A DNA stretch of 64,000 nucleotides from Paulinella micropora (Eukaryota > Cercozoa > Imbricatea > Euglyphida). Shown one piece after another: positions 37,967 through 49,772 of the stretch. The position numbers and the translations under genes were made by a program. The notes below the pieces were generated by a model. It was given only the letters and a program-made list of their open reading frames with translations. It was not told the DNA's origin and did not search any database. The stretch lies in the NCBI GenBank assembly GCA_009731375.1, contig BJOX01000058.1, positions 479,894-543,893 of the forward strand. The letters are read 5' to 3'. Within the stretch, counting starts at the first letter, position 1. Each line of letters starts with the position of its first letter.

Positions 37967-38122
37967 CATAGGTGATCTTACAAGACACCTGCGATCGACC
38001 ATCCACACATACATACATACATGCATACATACATTCATACATACATACATGGACATAGGTGATCTTACAAGACACCTGCGATCGACCATCCATTTGTACA
38101 TATACATACATACATACATGCA

Positions 38123-38154
<32 letters not shown>

Positions 38155-39031
38155 CATAGGTGATCTTACGAGACTTATGCGATCGACCATCCATTCGTAC
38201 ATACACATACATACATACATACATACATATACATAGGTGATCTTACGAGACACCTGCGATCGACCATCCACACATACATACATACATACATACATACATG
38301 CATACATACATACATACATACATACATATACATAGGTGATCTTACAAGACACCTGCGTTCGACCATCCACCGCTCACATGAGGAAAAAGTATGTGTATGT
38401 ATGTATGTATGTATGTATGTATGTATGTATGAGAAGTTCGTATTTCTTAAGTACAACGAACAATAACTTCAAGCGCTTTGATCTCGGTCAATATTTGCAT
38501 CTTCAACCTGTGTTATGGCTCATTAGAAAGCTCTTGATGAGAGCTTTCAAATGAGCCACTACACAAGCCGCGAAGATCAGAACCGGCTGAGAACGAAACG
38601 TTTGAAGTCATTGCTGATTGTGGTTAAGTATAGGGAACTTCTCATGTATGTATGTATGTATGTATGCACCTGCGTTCGACCATCCACCGCTCACATGAGG
38701 AAAAAGTATGTTTACGTATGTATGTATGTATGTATGTATGTATGTATGTATGTACTGCACCTGCGTTCGACGATCCACCGCATGTATGTATGTATGTATG
38801 TATGTATGCATGTATGTATGTATGTATGTATGTCTGTATGTTTGTATGTTTGTATGTATGTATGTATGTATGTATGCACCTGCGTTCGACCATCCACCGC
38901 TCACATGAGGAAAAAGTATGTATGTATGTAATGTTTGTATGTATGTATGTATGCATGTATGTATGTATGTATGTATGTATGTATGCACCTGCGTTCGACC
39001 GTCCACCGCTCACATGTATGTATGTATGTAC

Positions 39032-39062
<31 letters not shown>

Positions 39063-39282
39063 TGTGTGTATCTATGTATGTATGTATGTATGCATGTATG
39101 TATGCACCTGCGTTCGACGATCCACCGCTCACATGAGGAAAAAGTATGTATGTATGTATGTATGTATGTACATACATGCATAAATACATACATAACATAC
39201 ATACATACATAACATACATACATACATAACATACATACATACATACATACATACACACATTCATACATACATACATTAATAC

Positions 39283-39313
<31 letters not shown>

Positions 39314-39640
39314 TGTATGTTCTCACATGAGGAAAAAGGATGTGTATGTAGCTTATGTATGTGTGTATGTATGTATGTATGTATGTATTTATGTATGTAT
39401 TTATGTATGTGTTTATGTATGCAATATGTATGTATGTATGTGTGTGTGTATGTATGTATGCATGTATGTATTTATGTATGTATGCATGTATGTATGTGTG
39501 TATGTGTGTAAGTATGTAGTATGTATGTATGCATGTATGGATGTATGTATGAATGTATGTTTGTACGTATGTATGCACATACATTCGATGATCCACCGCT
39601 CACATGAAGAAAAAGTATGTATTTATGTATGTATGTGTTC
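37700..39640. repeat. ACAT/ATGT array with a repeated CACCTGCGNTCGACC island
   Basis: About fifteen islands. Those at 37.7-38.3 kb read GGTGATCTTACGAGACACCT...CGACCATCC in ACAT repeat. Those at 38.3-39.6 kb read CACCTGCGTTCGACCATCC then GCTCACATGAGGAAAAAG in ATGT repeat. On the minus strand the second type has an acceptor-like TTTTTCCTCATGTGAG and donor-like GCAG|GTGCAT around CGGTGGATGGTCGAAC. They may be another multiplied exon; the gene was not identified. Confidence 0.75.
38431..38645. mobile_element. Small MITE-like element inside ATGT repeat
   Basis: A 215-bp unique block bounded by inverted GAGAAGTTC...GAACTTCTC ends. The similarity extends inward to ACTTCAA[GA]CG for about 45 bp. The microsatellite continues on both sides, so this looks like insertion into (ATGT)n. 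Confidence 0.6.
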
Positions 39641-39761
39641 ATGTAGCCTATGTATGTATGTATGTATATATGAATGTATGTATGTATGTATGTATGTTTG
39701 TATGTATGAGGAGAGGAGAGGAGAGGAGATGTATTTATGTATGTATGTATGTAATGTGCAG

Positions 39762-39808
39762 TCCTATGCTTGTCCGTGCTGCGGACTTCATCTGGAAGCT
39801 GGTTATCC

Positions 39809-39839
<31 letters not shown>

Positions 39840-39910
39840 AATCAATCTATCTATCTATCTTGTCCCTGCTGCGGACTGCATCTGGAAGCTGGTACACCTC
39901 TTATCTATCT

Positions 39911-39955
<45 letters not shown>

Positions 39956-39998
39956 ACGCTTGTCCCTGCTGCGGACTGCATGGAAGCTGGTCACCTCT

Positions 39999-40042
<44 letters not shown>

Positions 40043-40080
40043 AATCTAGCTGCGGACTGCATCTGGAAGCTGGTCACCTG
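39762..40080 (+). repeat. Four copies of a CPCCG-encoding exon in TATC repeat
   Basis: The first copy, 39762-39801, has an acceptor (ATGTGCAG) and donor (GCTG|GTTATC) and encodes SYACPCCGLHLEA(G). Three more (about 39860, 39959 and 40047) keep the 3' part GCGGACTGCAT...GAAGCTGG with its donor. The Cys pattern suggests a zinc-binding segment. It lies upstream of and on the same strand as the kelch gene and may be part of it. Confidence 0.65.
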
Positions 40081-40690
<610 letters not shown>

Positions 40691-41740
40691 ATAGAAAAGC
40701 ACACGAACCACTCTTTCAGCAAGTTCGACCACAATTCACTTCACCACCTACCTCATCGACCTCCTGTCCTCATTACATCCCCATACATACACGGCAACCA
40801 TCACAGCCGCAGCCCTTACGAGCTGCCAGTCCTGGCCCAGGCCGTCTCCCACAATCATGCCCCGACGCAAACAGCGGGAAACGGCCGACCTCGACCTCGG
40901 CTTGGCATGCAACCGTACAAGAAGGCAAAAACACAGCTGGTTTCTCCTTCTTCTTCACCTGTCCAGCGTCTCCACCACCGGGACTTACCTGTCTCGTCCT
41001 TCTCTTCCTTCTCTCGCACCTCCACCACCGTGACCCACTATACTCATCTACCTCTCTCTTCTTCAAAAACTTTCTCTTCTTCTTCTTCTTCTTCTTCTTC
41101 TTCTTCTTCCTCTTCCTCTCCTTCTTCTTCTTCTTCTTCTTCTTCTTCTTTTTCTTCGTCTTCTCCGTCTTCTTCTCCCTCGCCTTCTTCTCTCTCTTCT
41201 TCTTCTCCTTCTCCTCCTTGTGCTTCTTCTGCTCCTTCTGCTTTTTCTCCTTCTTCTTCTTCTTCTTCTTCTTCTTCTTCTTCTTCTTCTTCCTCTTCCT
41301 CCTCCTCCTCCTGCTCCTCCTCCTCCTCCGCTTCTGTTCGTCCTGCTTCTTTTCCTTCCGCTTCGTATTATTACTATTCTTCTTATAATCCTTCTTCTTC
41401 TTCTTCTTCTTCTTCTTCTTCTTCTTCTTCTTCTTCTTCTTCCTCCTCCTCCTCTTCTTCTTCTTCTTCTTCTTCTTCTTCTTCTTCTTCTTCTTCTTCT
41501 CCTTCTTCTTCTTCTTCTTCTTCTTCTTCCTCTTCTCCTTCTTCTCCTTCACCTTCTCCTTCACCTGCACCTTCTCCTTCACCTGCACCTTCACCTTCTT
41601 CTTCTTCTTCTTCTTCTTCTTCTTCTTCTTCTTCTTCTTCTTCTTCTTCTTCTTCTTCTTCTTCTTCTCCCTCTTCTTCATCTTCTCCTCCTCCTCCTCC
41701 TCGTCCTCCTTCTTTTTCTCTTTCGTTACGGGTCTTCCAG
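40691..41740 (+). other. Possible 5' exon/leader and (CTT)n tract upstream of the kelch gene
   Basis: Unique sequence at 40691-41070 has open frames (one starting MPRRKQRETADLDLGL at about 40858) but no recognised domain. The CTT/CTC tract to 41720 keeps one frame open as poly-Ser. It ends in GGGTCTTCCAG, a strong acceptor, so it is more likely a pyrimidine-rich intron than a Ser-rich domain. Confidence 0.4.
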
Positions 41741-43120
41741 AACCCACATGCTGTTCAGCTCTGCAAGTCGCTGCTTAGCCTGCCCGAGCAGCTCAAGCAG
41801 CTCCAAAGCGGCCGCTACGCCGACGAGAAGGCCGGATCCGATGTCTTTGAAGTGAATATCGACCGCCCGCGGGGCAGTGTGGAAGTGCGGCTGTTTCGGG
41901 AGAAGCCGGGAGGGCTGAAGACTGCGACCCGAGAAGGCAGGGAGCGCGTCACGAACGTCATCACCCAACGGAAGCAGGAGATCGCAGGCATGGAGGAGGA
42001 GAGTGCTGCTCTGAACAGACGCTTGGAGGAAAGTGGGGACGAGCAACTTGAAGCGTTGTGTAAGCAGCTGTGTAATATTCGGAAAGTTCTAGGCATGCTC
42101 AGGAAGGACTTGAAGGAGCTGGAAGAACAGGACGCTGTGGAAGTAGAGGTGGAGGTGGAGCATGTTAGTACTCGATTGGAGTTGAAGCAAGATGCCGTGA
42201 GGGTGGAGGAGACGAAACTAATGCCGATGAAAGACAGGAGCCTCTATGTGCTTGGCGGCTTCAGTGGCCCCGATTTCGCGACCTCTGCCAAAATCGAGCG
42301 CTACGATGCAGAAGAGAACAGGTGGCATGAGGTGGCTGCCAGAATGACGTGCCCGCGAGGGGATCACGCCAGTGCAGTCCTTGAAGACACTGTCTACGCA
42401 ATCGGCGGGGTCAACAATGAAGGAATAGCCAAGTCGGTGGAGCGCTACAGCAGCAGGAGCGGCAAGTGGGAGCTGGTGGCACCTATGCCCATCGCGCGAT
42501 CCTCCTGCGTGGCGGGTACGTTGAACGGAAAGATCTACGTTGCGGGCGGGAGCGAGGGAAAGTCTAGTCTTTCGTCGGTGACCTGCTATGATATCGCGGC
42601 TAATCGGTGGGGACACGTAGCGCCTATGGCCTGTGCCCGCTCTTACGCTGGAGGTGCGGTGCTGAATGGACACTTTTACGTGATCGGCGGTCAGATTCTT
42701 GGAAGAAGATTGCGTATAGTCGAGAGGTACGACCCGGAGAGTAACCTGTGGACGCAAGTGGCTTCGATGAAGATAGCGAGACAGGGATGCGCGGCCGCGG
42801 TGCTGAACGGGTGCATTTACGCCATCGGCGGAAGTAAGAAAGGTTGTATACTGCTGGCATCGGTCGAGCGTTTTGATCCAAACGCCAACAGGTGGGAAGA
42901 AGTGGCGCCCTTGCCTGCTGCACGAGGGGATGCATCCGCGGCCGTACTGGACGGGCGGCTTTACGTGATGGGAGGCCATTTGAAGGGGGCCCGTAAGACT
43001 GACCCTGTCTCGCGGACGTCCTCGATGCAGTGTTACGACCCTAGCCGCGACTGTTGGGAGCGCGTGTGCGACATGCCATCAGCACTACGCGGTGCATGTG
43101 CAGTGGTTACCCGGTATTAA
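41741..43120 (+). CDS. Kelch-repeat protein with N-terminal coiled coil
   Basis: From the acceptor CTTCCAG to TAA this exon encodes about 459 aa. The first ~165 residues are charged and heptad-like (RKQEIAGMEEESAALNRRLEE and QLCNIRKVLGMLRKDLKELEE), predicting coiled coil. Six kelch repeats follow, recognised by the Gly-Gly and distal Tyr/Trp pattern: YVLGGF, YAIGGV, YVAGGS, YVIGGQ, YAIGGS and YVMGGH, each followed by ERYD/CYD-type strands and NRW/KWE. They should form one beta-propeller used for protein binding, as in kelch adaptor proteins. No BTB or F-box is visible here; such a domain could be in upstream exons. The 5' boundary is uncertain. Confidence 0.85.
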   Translation, partial: NPHAVQLCKSLLSLPEQLKQLQSGRYADEKAGSDVFEVNIDRPRGSVEVRLFREKPGGLKTATREGRERVTNVITQRKQEIAGMEEESAALNRRLEESGDEQLEALCKQLCNIRKVLGMLRKDLKELEEQDAVEVEVEVEHVSTRLELKQDAVRVEETKLMPMKDRSLYVLGGFSGPDFATSAKIERYDAEENRWHEVAARMTCPRGDHASAVLEDTVYAIGGVNNEGIAKSVERYSSRSGKWELVAPMPIARSSCVAGTLNGKIYVAGGSEGKSSLSSVTCYDIAANRWGHVAPMACARSYAGGAVLNGHFYVIGGQILGRRLRIVERYDPESNLWTQVASMKIARQGCAAAVLNGCIYAIGGSKKGCILLASVERFDPNANRWEEVAPLPAARGDASAAVLDGRLYVMGGHLKGARKTDPVSRTSSMQCYDPSRDCWERVCDMPSALRGACAVVTRY

Positions 43121-43189
43121 TGCTACTGCCAGACAGAATTCGAACGGCAAAACCATCTACCGTTGATCTTTGTTTTCTCTTTATTTTTG

Positions 43190-43222
43190 AGGTACAAACA
43201 TCCTGAGCACGTCAAGGAAGAA

Positions 43223-43272
<50 letters not shown>

Positions 43273-43300
43273 AGAAAGAAAGAAAGAAAGGAATGCGAAA
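43190..43300. repeat. (GAAA)n microsatellite
   Basis: AAAG repeats in the presumed 3' flank of the kelch gene. Confidence 0.9.
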
Positions 43301-43524
43301 GCTCTTGATCTGAGCGTTCCAAGACTCAATTCAGCATTTTTTACAGCTCTACGATTGATGCGGAAGATCAGAGTTGCATAATGTTTCCTCTTGAATGTTG
43401 GGGATGTCTACTAATAATGGTTAATAATTATCATCTTGATATTGATAGACGGACCAGGACTCAGTTTTAGGGTTGGAGTGCTGGTTAGATGTACAATAGT
43501 TCTTGTTTTGTTTCTTTGTTGTGT

Positions 43525-43563
43525 TTAATATATTATTATTATCATTATTATCATTATTATTAA

Positions 43564-43656
<93 letters not shown>

Positions 43657-43724
43657 CCCTGAAAGGTGTTCGAGTAGGGGTTGGGGGGTTTGGGGGGAGG
43701 GGGAATTTGGAAATTGTGTACCTC

Positions 43725-43764
<40 letters not shown>

Positions 43765-43774
43765 NNNNNNNNNN
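43525..43774. repeat. (ATT)n, poly-C and 10-N gap
   Basis: A pure ATT array, a short unique stretch, then about 38 C directly next to ten N (43765-43774). Confidence 0.9.
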
Positions 43775-43799
43775 CACCCACCCCCACCCCCCATTTCCG

Positions 43800-44270
43800 C
43801 ACTGATATTACCGTCGACATTCAAGTCAAGCAAGCACGCAACTTTTTTAATTTAATACGATTTTTTTAATTTTCTGTGAAATCTGTATTTTTGTAGTAGT
43901 TTGTCAATTGTTGACGGAAATTAAAAAATGGCCGCCAGTGCCGGGACAAAATTTCATTCATACTCACATTAATATTATTGATAATATTTTTTAAGAGAAA
44001 TCGTGTCACTTATTAATATGAATATATTGATTTCATGATATGGAATTCATATTATATATCTTATGAAAACTTGAAACGTGCATCTGCAGCTATTTTCTAA
44101 TATTTTCATTCTGACTCATCTGATCTTCGATTTCAGCCTTGACTCATGATCTCCTGACCTCTGTAATATATATTAATAAGTTGGAAGCAAAGTCATTCAT
44201 ATACATATGAAAACATTAAATCATGAAATCGCATCATAGTCCCTGACTGTCCTGAGGCTGTATCGAATTA
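43800..44270. other. AT-rich DNA, nothing recognised
   Basis: No coding or repeat feature seen on either strand. Confidence 0.4.
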
Positions 44271-44275
44271 CTAGA

Positions 44276-44690
44276 TTAAGGTATGCACTTCTGGTATTCT
44301 GCCGCTACTTTCACACGATCTATTAATACTGCTGCCGAAAATGCTCGGTAAATCTCTTGCAATGCCTGAGAACGTACCATCTCCTCTGCACGCGGCATGA
44401 ATTGCGGTTTGACGTTGTGAAACACCAGCTCGCAAGGGTTGAATTCAGGTGAATATGTTCGCAAAAAAAACAATTTGCATATCCAAGTGGTCGAAAAGAG
44501 CAAACAAAAAGGGAGTAATTGCTGCTGCGTGATGAATCTTTGCATTGTCAAGAATCAATTTGTCGTCAGGACGTATGAGCCCTCTTGCAACCATATCATG
44601 ATATCTAGTACGCAGTTAAGACAATCGTCTGCGTTATTCGTCCCACTACGCACCGAAACAAGAGCTCTCCCAAGAGTGCAGTGTGCTGCA
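44276..44690 (-). pseudogene. IS630/Tc1-type DDE transposase relic
   Basis: The minus strand encodes KLILDNAKIHHAAAI (the second catalytic Asp in the DNAxxH signature) and, 33 residues on, LRTYSPEFNPCELVF (the YSPxxNPxE signature with the third acidic residue). The two lie in different frames, shifted in a run of T, so the gene is broken. Upstream, GRALVSVRSG resembles the basic segment before the second motif. No inverted repeats were identified. Confidence 0.75.
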
Positions 44691-44699
44691 GGGAGATCA

Positions 44700-45476
44700 A
44701 GAAGCTCACATTAATAGTTTCACATGATCGACGTGCTCGCTCATACCTCTTCCCAAGATAACTCGCTGCCCAGACGCGGATCTACAGTTTCTACGTGCAT
44801 AGCAATCCAAATTGCGTAGAGCGCAATCGTCAAAAAAAGAAGCGTGGCAGGGTCCTGGTCCGAGCCACCCAATCCAAGTAGCGGTAAGTACGCAAGATAT
44901 TCCTTACTGTGTATTTCAGTGGCGAGGTGTTTTGTCGGTTACAATCAGAAGATATTGTTTATTTATAGCCGGGGTGTTCGTCCTTCCAAACCCAAAGCAC
45001 TCTGAAAATAACTTAATCTTCCTCGTCCACAGAGAGAGGAAACCAGTATGGCGGAAAATGTAGGAGACTTTCAGAGCCAAGCAACAAAAAGGAAACAGAG
45101 AGGCATTTCCCATATGTCACCCCTAACGATAATATTAAACTGCTTAAAAAAGTAGTACCGGTCATGAATCGTAATATTATCGTTTTCAACCGGCTCAAAA
45201 GTATATAAATAAAAACTGATATAACTACATCTTAAAGAGATATAGCTCTTCTATACATCACTGTGTATAGGGGTATAAGAAAAGGACGCATATTTACCTA
45301 TCTGCGCCTACAATCCCCCCTCCCCGTCTTATACGGGAACCGTAGTAAATAGGGGTAGATTGGTAAATATCTTCAAATGAGAGCGTACTTTCCGAGTCTG
45401 TTTTCTCATGGGTGATTGACTCCTGTGGAGGCAACCCATTGAGCAGCTTGAGTGACCGCGCAGTTTTGCTCTTCAT
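44700..45476. other. Unique DNA, nothing recognised
   Basis: Several short open frames without recognisable content. Confidence 0.4.
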
Positions 45477-45606
45477 CACCGTTGTACGTCCGGTACTTAC
45501 AAAATACAAATTTGAGTTTGTAGATTTTCGAGTTCAAATTTGAATTTGAATTTTGAACTATCTCCTCCCCCTTCTATGGCGATCTGCCATAGACGTACAA
45601 CGGTGT
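45477..45606. repeat. Short inverted repeat (hairpin)
   Basis: ATCACCGTTGTACGTC at the left is mirrored by GACGTACAACGGTGTA at the right, about 100 bp apart, around an AT-rich interior with AATTTGA repeats. Possible small foldback element. Confidence 0.5.
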
Positions 45607-46294
45607 AGACATATTGCAGTCCAAACCCGTCCTTCGCCGTTTCCTTTCACCATGCTTGCCAGGGTCTGTGACCCTCATGTGCTAGCCCCGTTGAAACTTC
45701 GCGAGATTCAACTGCATCAGCATGTGAAAACAGCTCTGGTCCCTGGACTCTCTCGTTGAAACGGAGGTCCAACAGTCGTACTGCGCCCGACCCTGTCTTA
45801 ACCGACTCGATCGGCAGAAGTACCACTAGCAGCGCTCTAAGGATCTGTGATCCGGGCAGTGCTGGAGAATATGCATCCGTGCTGAAGCATACTTTCAAGC
45901 ACTTGCAGAGTTTCCTTAAGGATCTGAGATCCCGAGAATTACTGGGCAATTTGTATCTAATCTGAGACAGATCCCCGAGCAACTCCGAGGTTCCGCGTCC
46001 CCATCACCAGTCTTGTCCCTATTCCATCCGGGCGGATCTATGATCCCGAGAATACAGGGGGCACTGATCTCCAATGTTCAGTCCCTCCATGCATCCTCGT
46101 CCATTGTAGGAATGAACGGGCGCTATGCCAGTGTCCGAGGTGCCGTTGGCTTGCTATGTGATGTTTGTTTGGTTTGGTTGTCTGCAAACATTTTTTTCTT
46201 ATTGCCACTCGACAAGTGTCTACTTCGCTGTGGCGAAGGTAGAAGTGTCTAAAACATATACAACCCAGTATCTGGTCTCAAAACGCGTCTATGC
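45607..46294. other. Unique DNA with three GGATCTNNGATCC-like motifs
   Basis: Near-palindromes GGATCTGTGATCC (45841), GGATCTGAGATCCC (45919) and GGATCTATGATCCC (46033) recur here. No gene recognised. This could be the 3' end of the gypsy element region. Confidence 0.35.
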
Positions 46295-48972
46295 TTAATC
46301 GTCGAAGCATTCTTGCTCGAGGGAGTTTATGAACTCCTCTTCGCTAGACGGCGGGGATGGTGGTTGCCACCTCCATGTCACTGCGGGTTGGTCTTCCGCT
46401 GGCAGGTCTAATTCCTGGTCTAGGCCGTCTTTCAAAGCCTTTGCTTCCGACCAGGTCAAGTCTTCTCCGACTACCGAGTGCTGTGGCGCTATATACCTCA
46501 TGACTGGGGCGAAGCGGTCCATAAGCTTCCCCAGCTGGTATTCATACTGTTGTCGCCAGTATGGTCACTCATGACGGTAGTGGTAGATGTAATCCAACCT
46601 CTGAGTTATCCTATGCCATCGAAACTCGTCAGATTGGATAACTCGGTCCCAACCCAGTACGTCCTGCGCCCTGAACCGTTCAACTCATTGCTCGAAGCCT
46701 CTTACGCGGCCCCGATAGGTGTTCGGAACGTTCTCGTCAGGATCGTCTAGCTGGTTGGCTATGCGGGATGTCTTCGGATCGATGCGTATTGTTAACTGCC
46801 GGTGTATCATCCGCAGCCACAAGAGTCGATGTTCATATTGAAACCGTATGTAATACTGCTGTCGTATCCGAGCCGCACCTCGGAAACGTTCAGGTATTCT
46901 GCGTCGTATGCCTCGCGGCCTACACAGGGAGGAGAGGCTTGGGTATGCCTAGGACCTGCCTATAGTACGCGAGCACACTGTCTTCAACCCCGAGGTCCCA
47001 TGGTTGGTCATACTTGCTCCGAAGGTAATAGGCCCTGTAAGCCTTGACCTCTTCGGGCAGTGGGATATTCGAAAGTTCGAGCAGTCTGTAGTAAGTATTG
47101 ATATCTTCCTGCGACCACTGCAACTTTCTGAGCTGGTATGGCTCAAGCAGCTCTCTCGGCTGTTTCAGAATGCTGTAGAACCGGAGTGCGTGTTTTCGCT
47201 GATATTCCTCCAATCCCACCCATCCTTGCAGCGACTTGGCTTGCTCGAACAAGTGTTTCGTGCTTTAATCTTTCCTCGTCCATCCGTCTATACGGAACGA
47301 TCCCCGGCAACGGGGTATCGAGATGTCTCCATGTGCGTAACCCCGCTTCCGGGTTGAACACCGGCAGCGACCGCACGCATGACTTCAACTCGACATCACC
47401 GTTGTAGGCGTGATCTGGGCACCGATGTGGCCCATATCTCTCCGGCGATATGTACGCTCTTTTCGGGAGGTTCCATATCCGAGAGCACCTCGGGTATACC
47501 CCTCCGCGTTTCTTTTCCGCTTCGCATTGTACCCGCAGGACATTGTCCTGTTCGGTGGGTATATACCTTGCGGATGCATTAAACGTCGGAAAGCCCCGCT
47601 CATCGCATTCGGGTGGTGGTGGTGGCGGCAGGTTAACCTTGCGAGGGTTTGCCTCAAACAAGTGCGGGTCTGGGACCCAATTGACCTGGTTGCCCACCAA
47701 CCGCATCCGATATGGTTCCTTAGACGGTGTGAACGGGAACGTTCGTTCATTCGTGGTATGCGCGAGCGCCAGTCATTGTAGCCTCAGCCTGCGCTCCGCA
47801 TCGTGATATCAGGGTAAGGTGGGTAGATTCGGTGTAGTCTACGCGACTTTGGGTCGTACGCGTAACGCACCGGTATCTCATACTCCTCCCTTTCCTGTTC
47901 TAAGTTCTGAAAAAGATGCAAGCTCATTCCCCGCAACATTACCTCCGTGTTGATGCGGTATGGCCTATGCACCCCGGGTGCTACAACCCTGTATGCCCTC
48001 TGCGGTATCGGGCCCCGTTCCGAATATACGTATATCGGTCGGTCAATCGGTCCGTATACTCCGAATATGTCGTCGGAGGCATGGAAGTATGCAATCAACA
48101 CTTCGTCCCCGGCCCCAATGTGCCGTTGGCTCAGGTGGCGGGCAGCGGTGGTGCTGATACGCCAGATCCGTGGGCCGTGGCTGGTCATCAGACCGCTTTG
48201 CTTCGGGCGGGTTCAGTTTATCACTGTAAGCGTCGGGCTTGAGCCTGTCCTCATTGCCGACCTGCTTCCAATATCGCAATCGGGCTTCCTCCCTATCCTC
48301 CTCTGGTGTGAGGTCCATAGGTCGGCACAGCTCCTCGTTCTCCTCATCCGTTTCCCACTCAAATCCCGTGTGTCGAGGGGTCTTGAGCCCTTCGGGATTG
48401 ATTTCCGGGTCGGTTGGCGGAGATGAAGGTGTGTACTCGGTCGGTGCCTCCCCCTCGTCAGCCGATGACTTCATAGGGGTTGTCAACATCTCCGACTCGA
48501 CCTCAACTTTCTCCTGTGGGGATGCCGGTGTAGCCACAACACTAGCCTGAGTTGTGCCACCTGAGCGTCGAACGGGTGTGAGCGGTGTATCAGGCCCGCC
48601 AGGGTTGCGTTGTAAGGAGTCACTTCGCTGTGCGCCCTTGTTCGCAAGATTGTTTGCGCCACTGCTCGGAGTGGTCATCGTGTTGCGGGGTATCCCCTCT
48701 GGTGATTGATGTGTATGACCGCACCTGAAGTTGTCTTCCTCAGATGGGTCTGATCCCTCCTGCTGCTTCGCCTCGCGATGTCGGCCCGCCACCGGGCTAG
48801 CCGCCGGGGTCGTCTCCGCCGGACTACTCCGCGCAGATGGATGAGGCTGTTGCCCCGCCCCCGCGATCGCTTGTAATCCTAGGTGTACGATAAGTATCAC
48901 CAGGATTGAAGCTACGCACGCCAGGAGGAATCCAAGTATTGCTCTACCAGATGCCCGATGCCAAACATACAC
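46295..48972 (-). pseudogene. Frameshifted ORF downstream of gypsy pol, N-terminal membrane segment
   Basis: Coding-quality sequence continues across about 2.7 kb of the minus strand in at least five frame segments (48972-48043, 48188-47784, 47706-47143, 47252-46920 and 46522-46295), so it is broken by several indels. The start MYVWHRASGRAILGFLLACV continues as a hydrophobic stretch (about residues 11-37), a probable membrane anchor. A Pro/Thr/Ser-rich acidic region follows, then a basic/aromatic region (YWKQVGNEDRLKPDAYSD and YRLLELSNIPLPEEVKAYR). Same strand as and behind the gypsy polyprotein, so an accessory (envelope-like or other) ORF is possible. No family recognised. Confidence 0.5.
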
Positions 48973-49772
48973 CGCTAGGTACCTGTATAATGTACATGTT
49001 AGTGAGTTCGTATGTATATATGTCTATATCTCAGCCCAAGCACAACGAGCAATGTGCGATGTGTGTTTTGTTCTCGTGTCGGTGTTCGACTGTCTGCTCG
49101 TTTCCAAACGCTGGTCAACAGCGCGACGACGCGGGTGCACCCCTGCCCCGGTCACCTTGGCTGCCCGCGTGTTCCGCCCTCGCCGTACTGCGCGATTCGC
49201 GGCGGTATATAGGGACGTGTTATAATTATTAGTGGAATAGATATGCTTATTTATATAGATAGGGCTGTCGGGTGCCTGAGGCCCCTTCCATCCAAACAAA
49301 GAGCAGACGAGAGCGAGCATAATATATAAGACACTCTGTGGGGAATAACTTATTATACGCCACTCATGCCATAGCCGCGGGAGGCGGGTGTGCAACTCGA
49401 GAGGATGTGGGTATAATATGCAATGTCAACCATATTAACGGGCATTGCTGCGCGTTAACATAGCTAACCCGAAGCTATTCCGACCCCTGGTGGAACACCA
49501 ACTACTAGCCCGTCAAGACACTGGGTCCTTCGGGGCCGTCGCACCTCACGGAGGGTAAGGCAGGGTCTTTTCCCGTGTATCATGTCATGTTATGCTCTCT
49601 TTCACTATCTCTAAGAAGAACGGACTTAGGTAGTATTTTAACATGTATGGAGTCCAAAGCCGTGTCCCTTTCCTATGGCTAGTTTCTTACTGTTATTCCC
49701 CAGCAATGGTCTTTGGATCTCTCATACTACCCGAAGTAGCTATGTAAGTGAGGTGTCGCACGGCATGCTAGG
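48973..49772. other. Non-coding spacer between gypsy ORFs
   Basis: No long frame. It may contain a terminal repeat or an internal promoter; a matching second copy was not found in the window. Confidence 0.35.

Noticed and set aside
40773-41747. A 324-aa Lys/Glu-rich minus-strand protein
   Set aside because: It is the reverse complement of the CTT tract upstream of the kelch exon. The plus strand carries the recognised gene.
42218-42979. A 253-aa minus-strand ORF opposite the kelch repeats
   Set aside because: It is a shadow frame of a well-supported kelch coding region, with no recognisable content.
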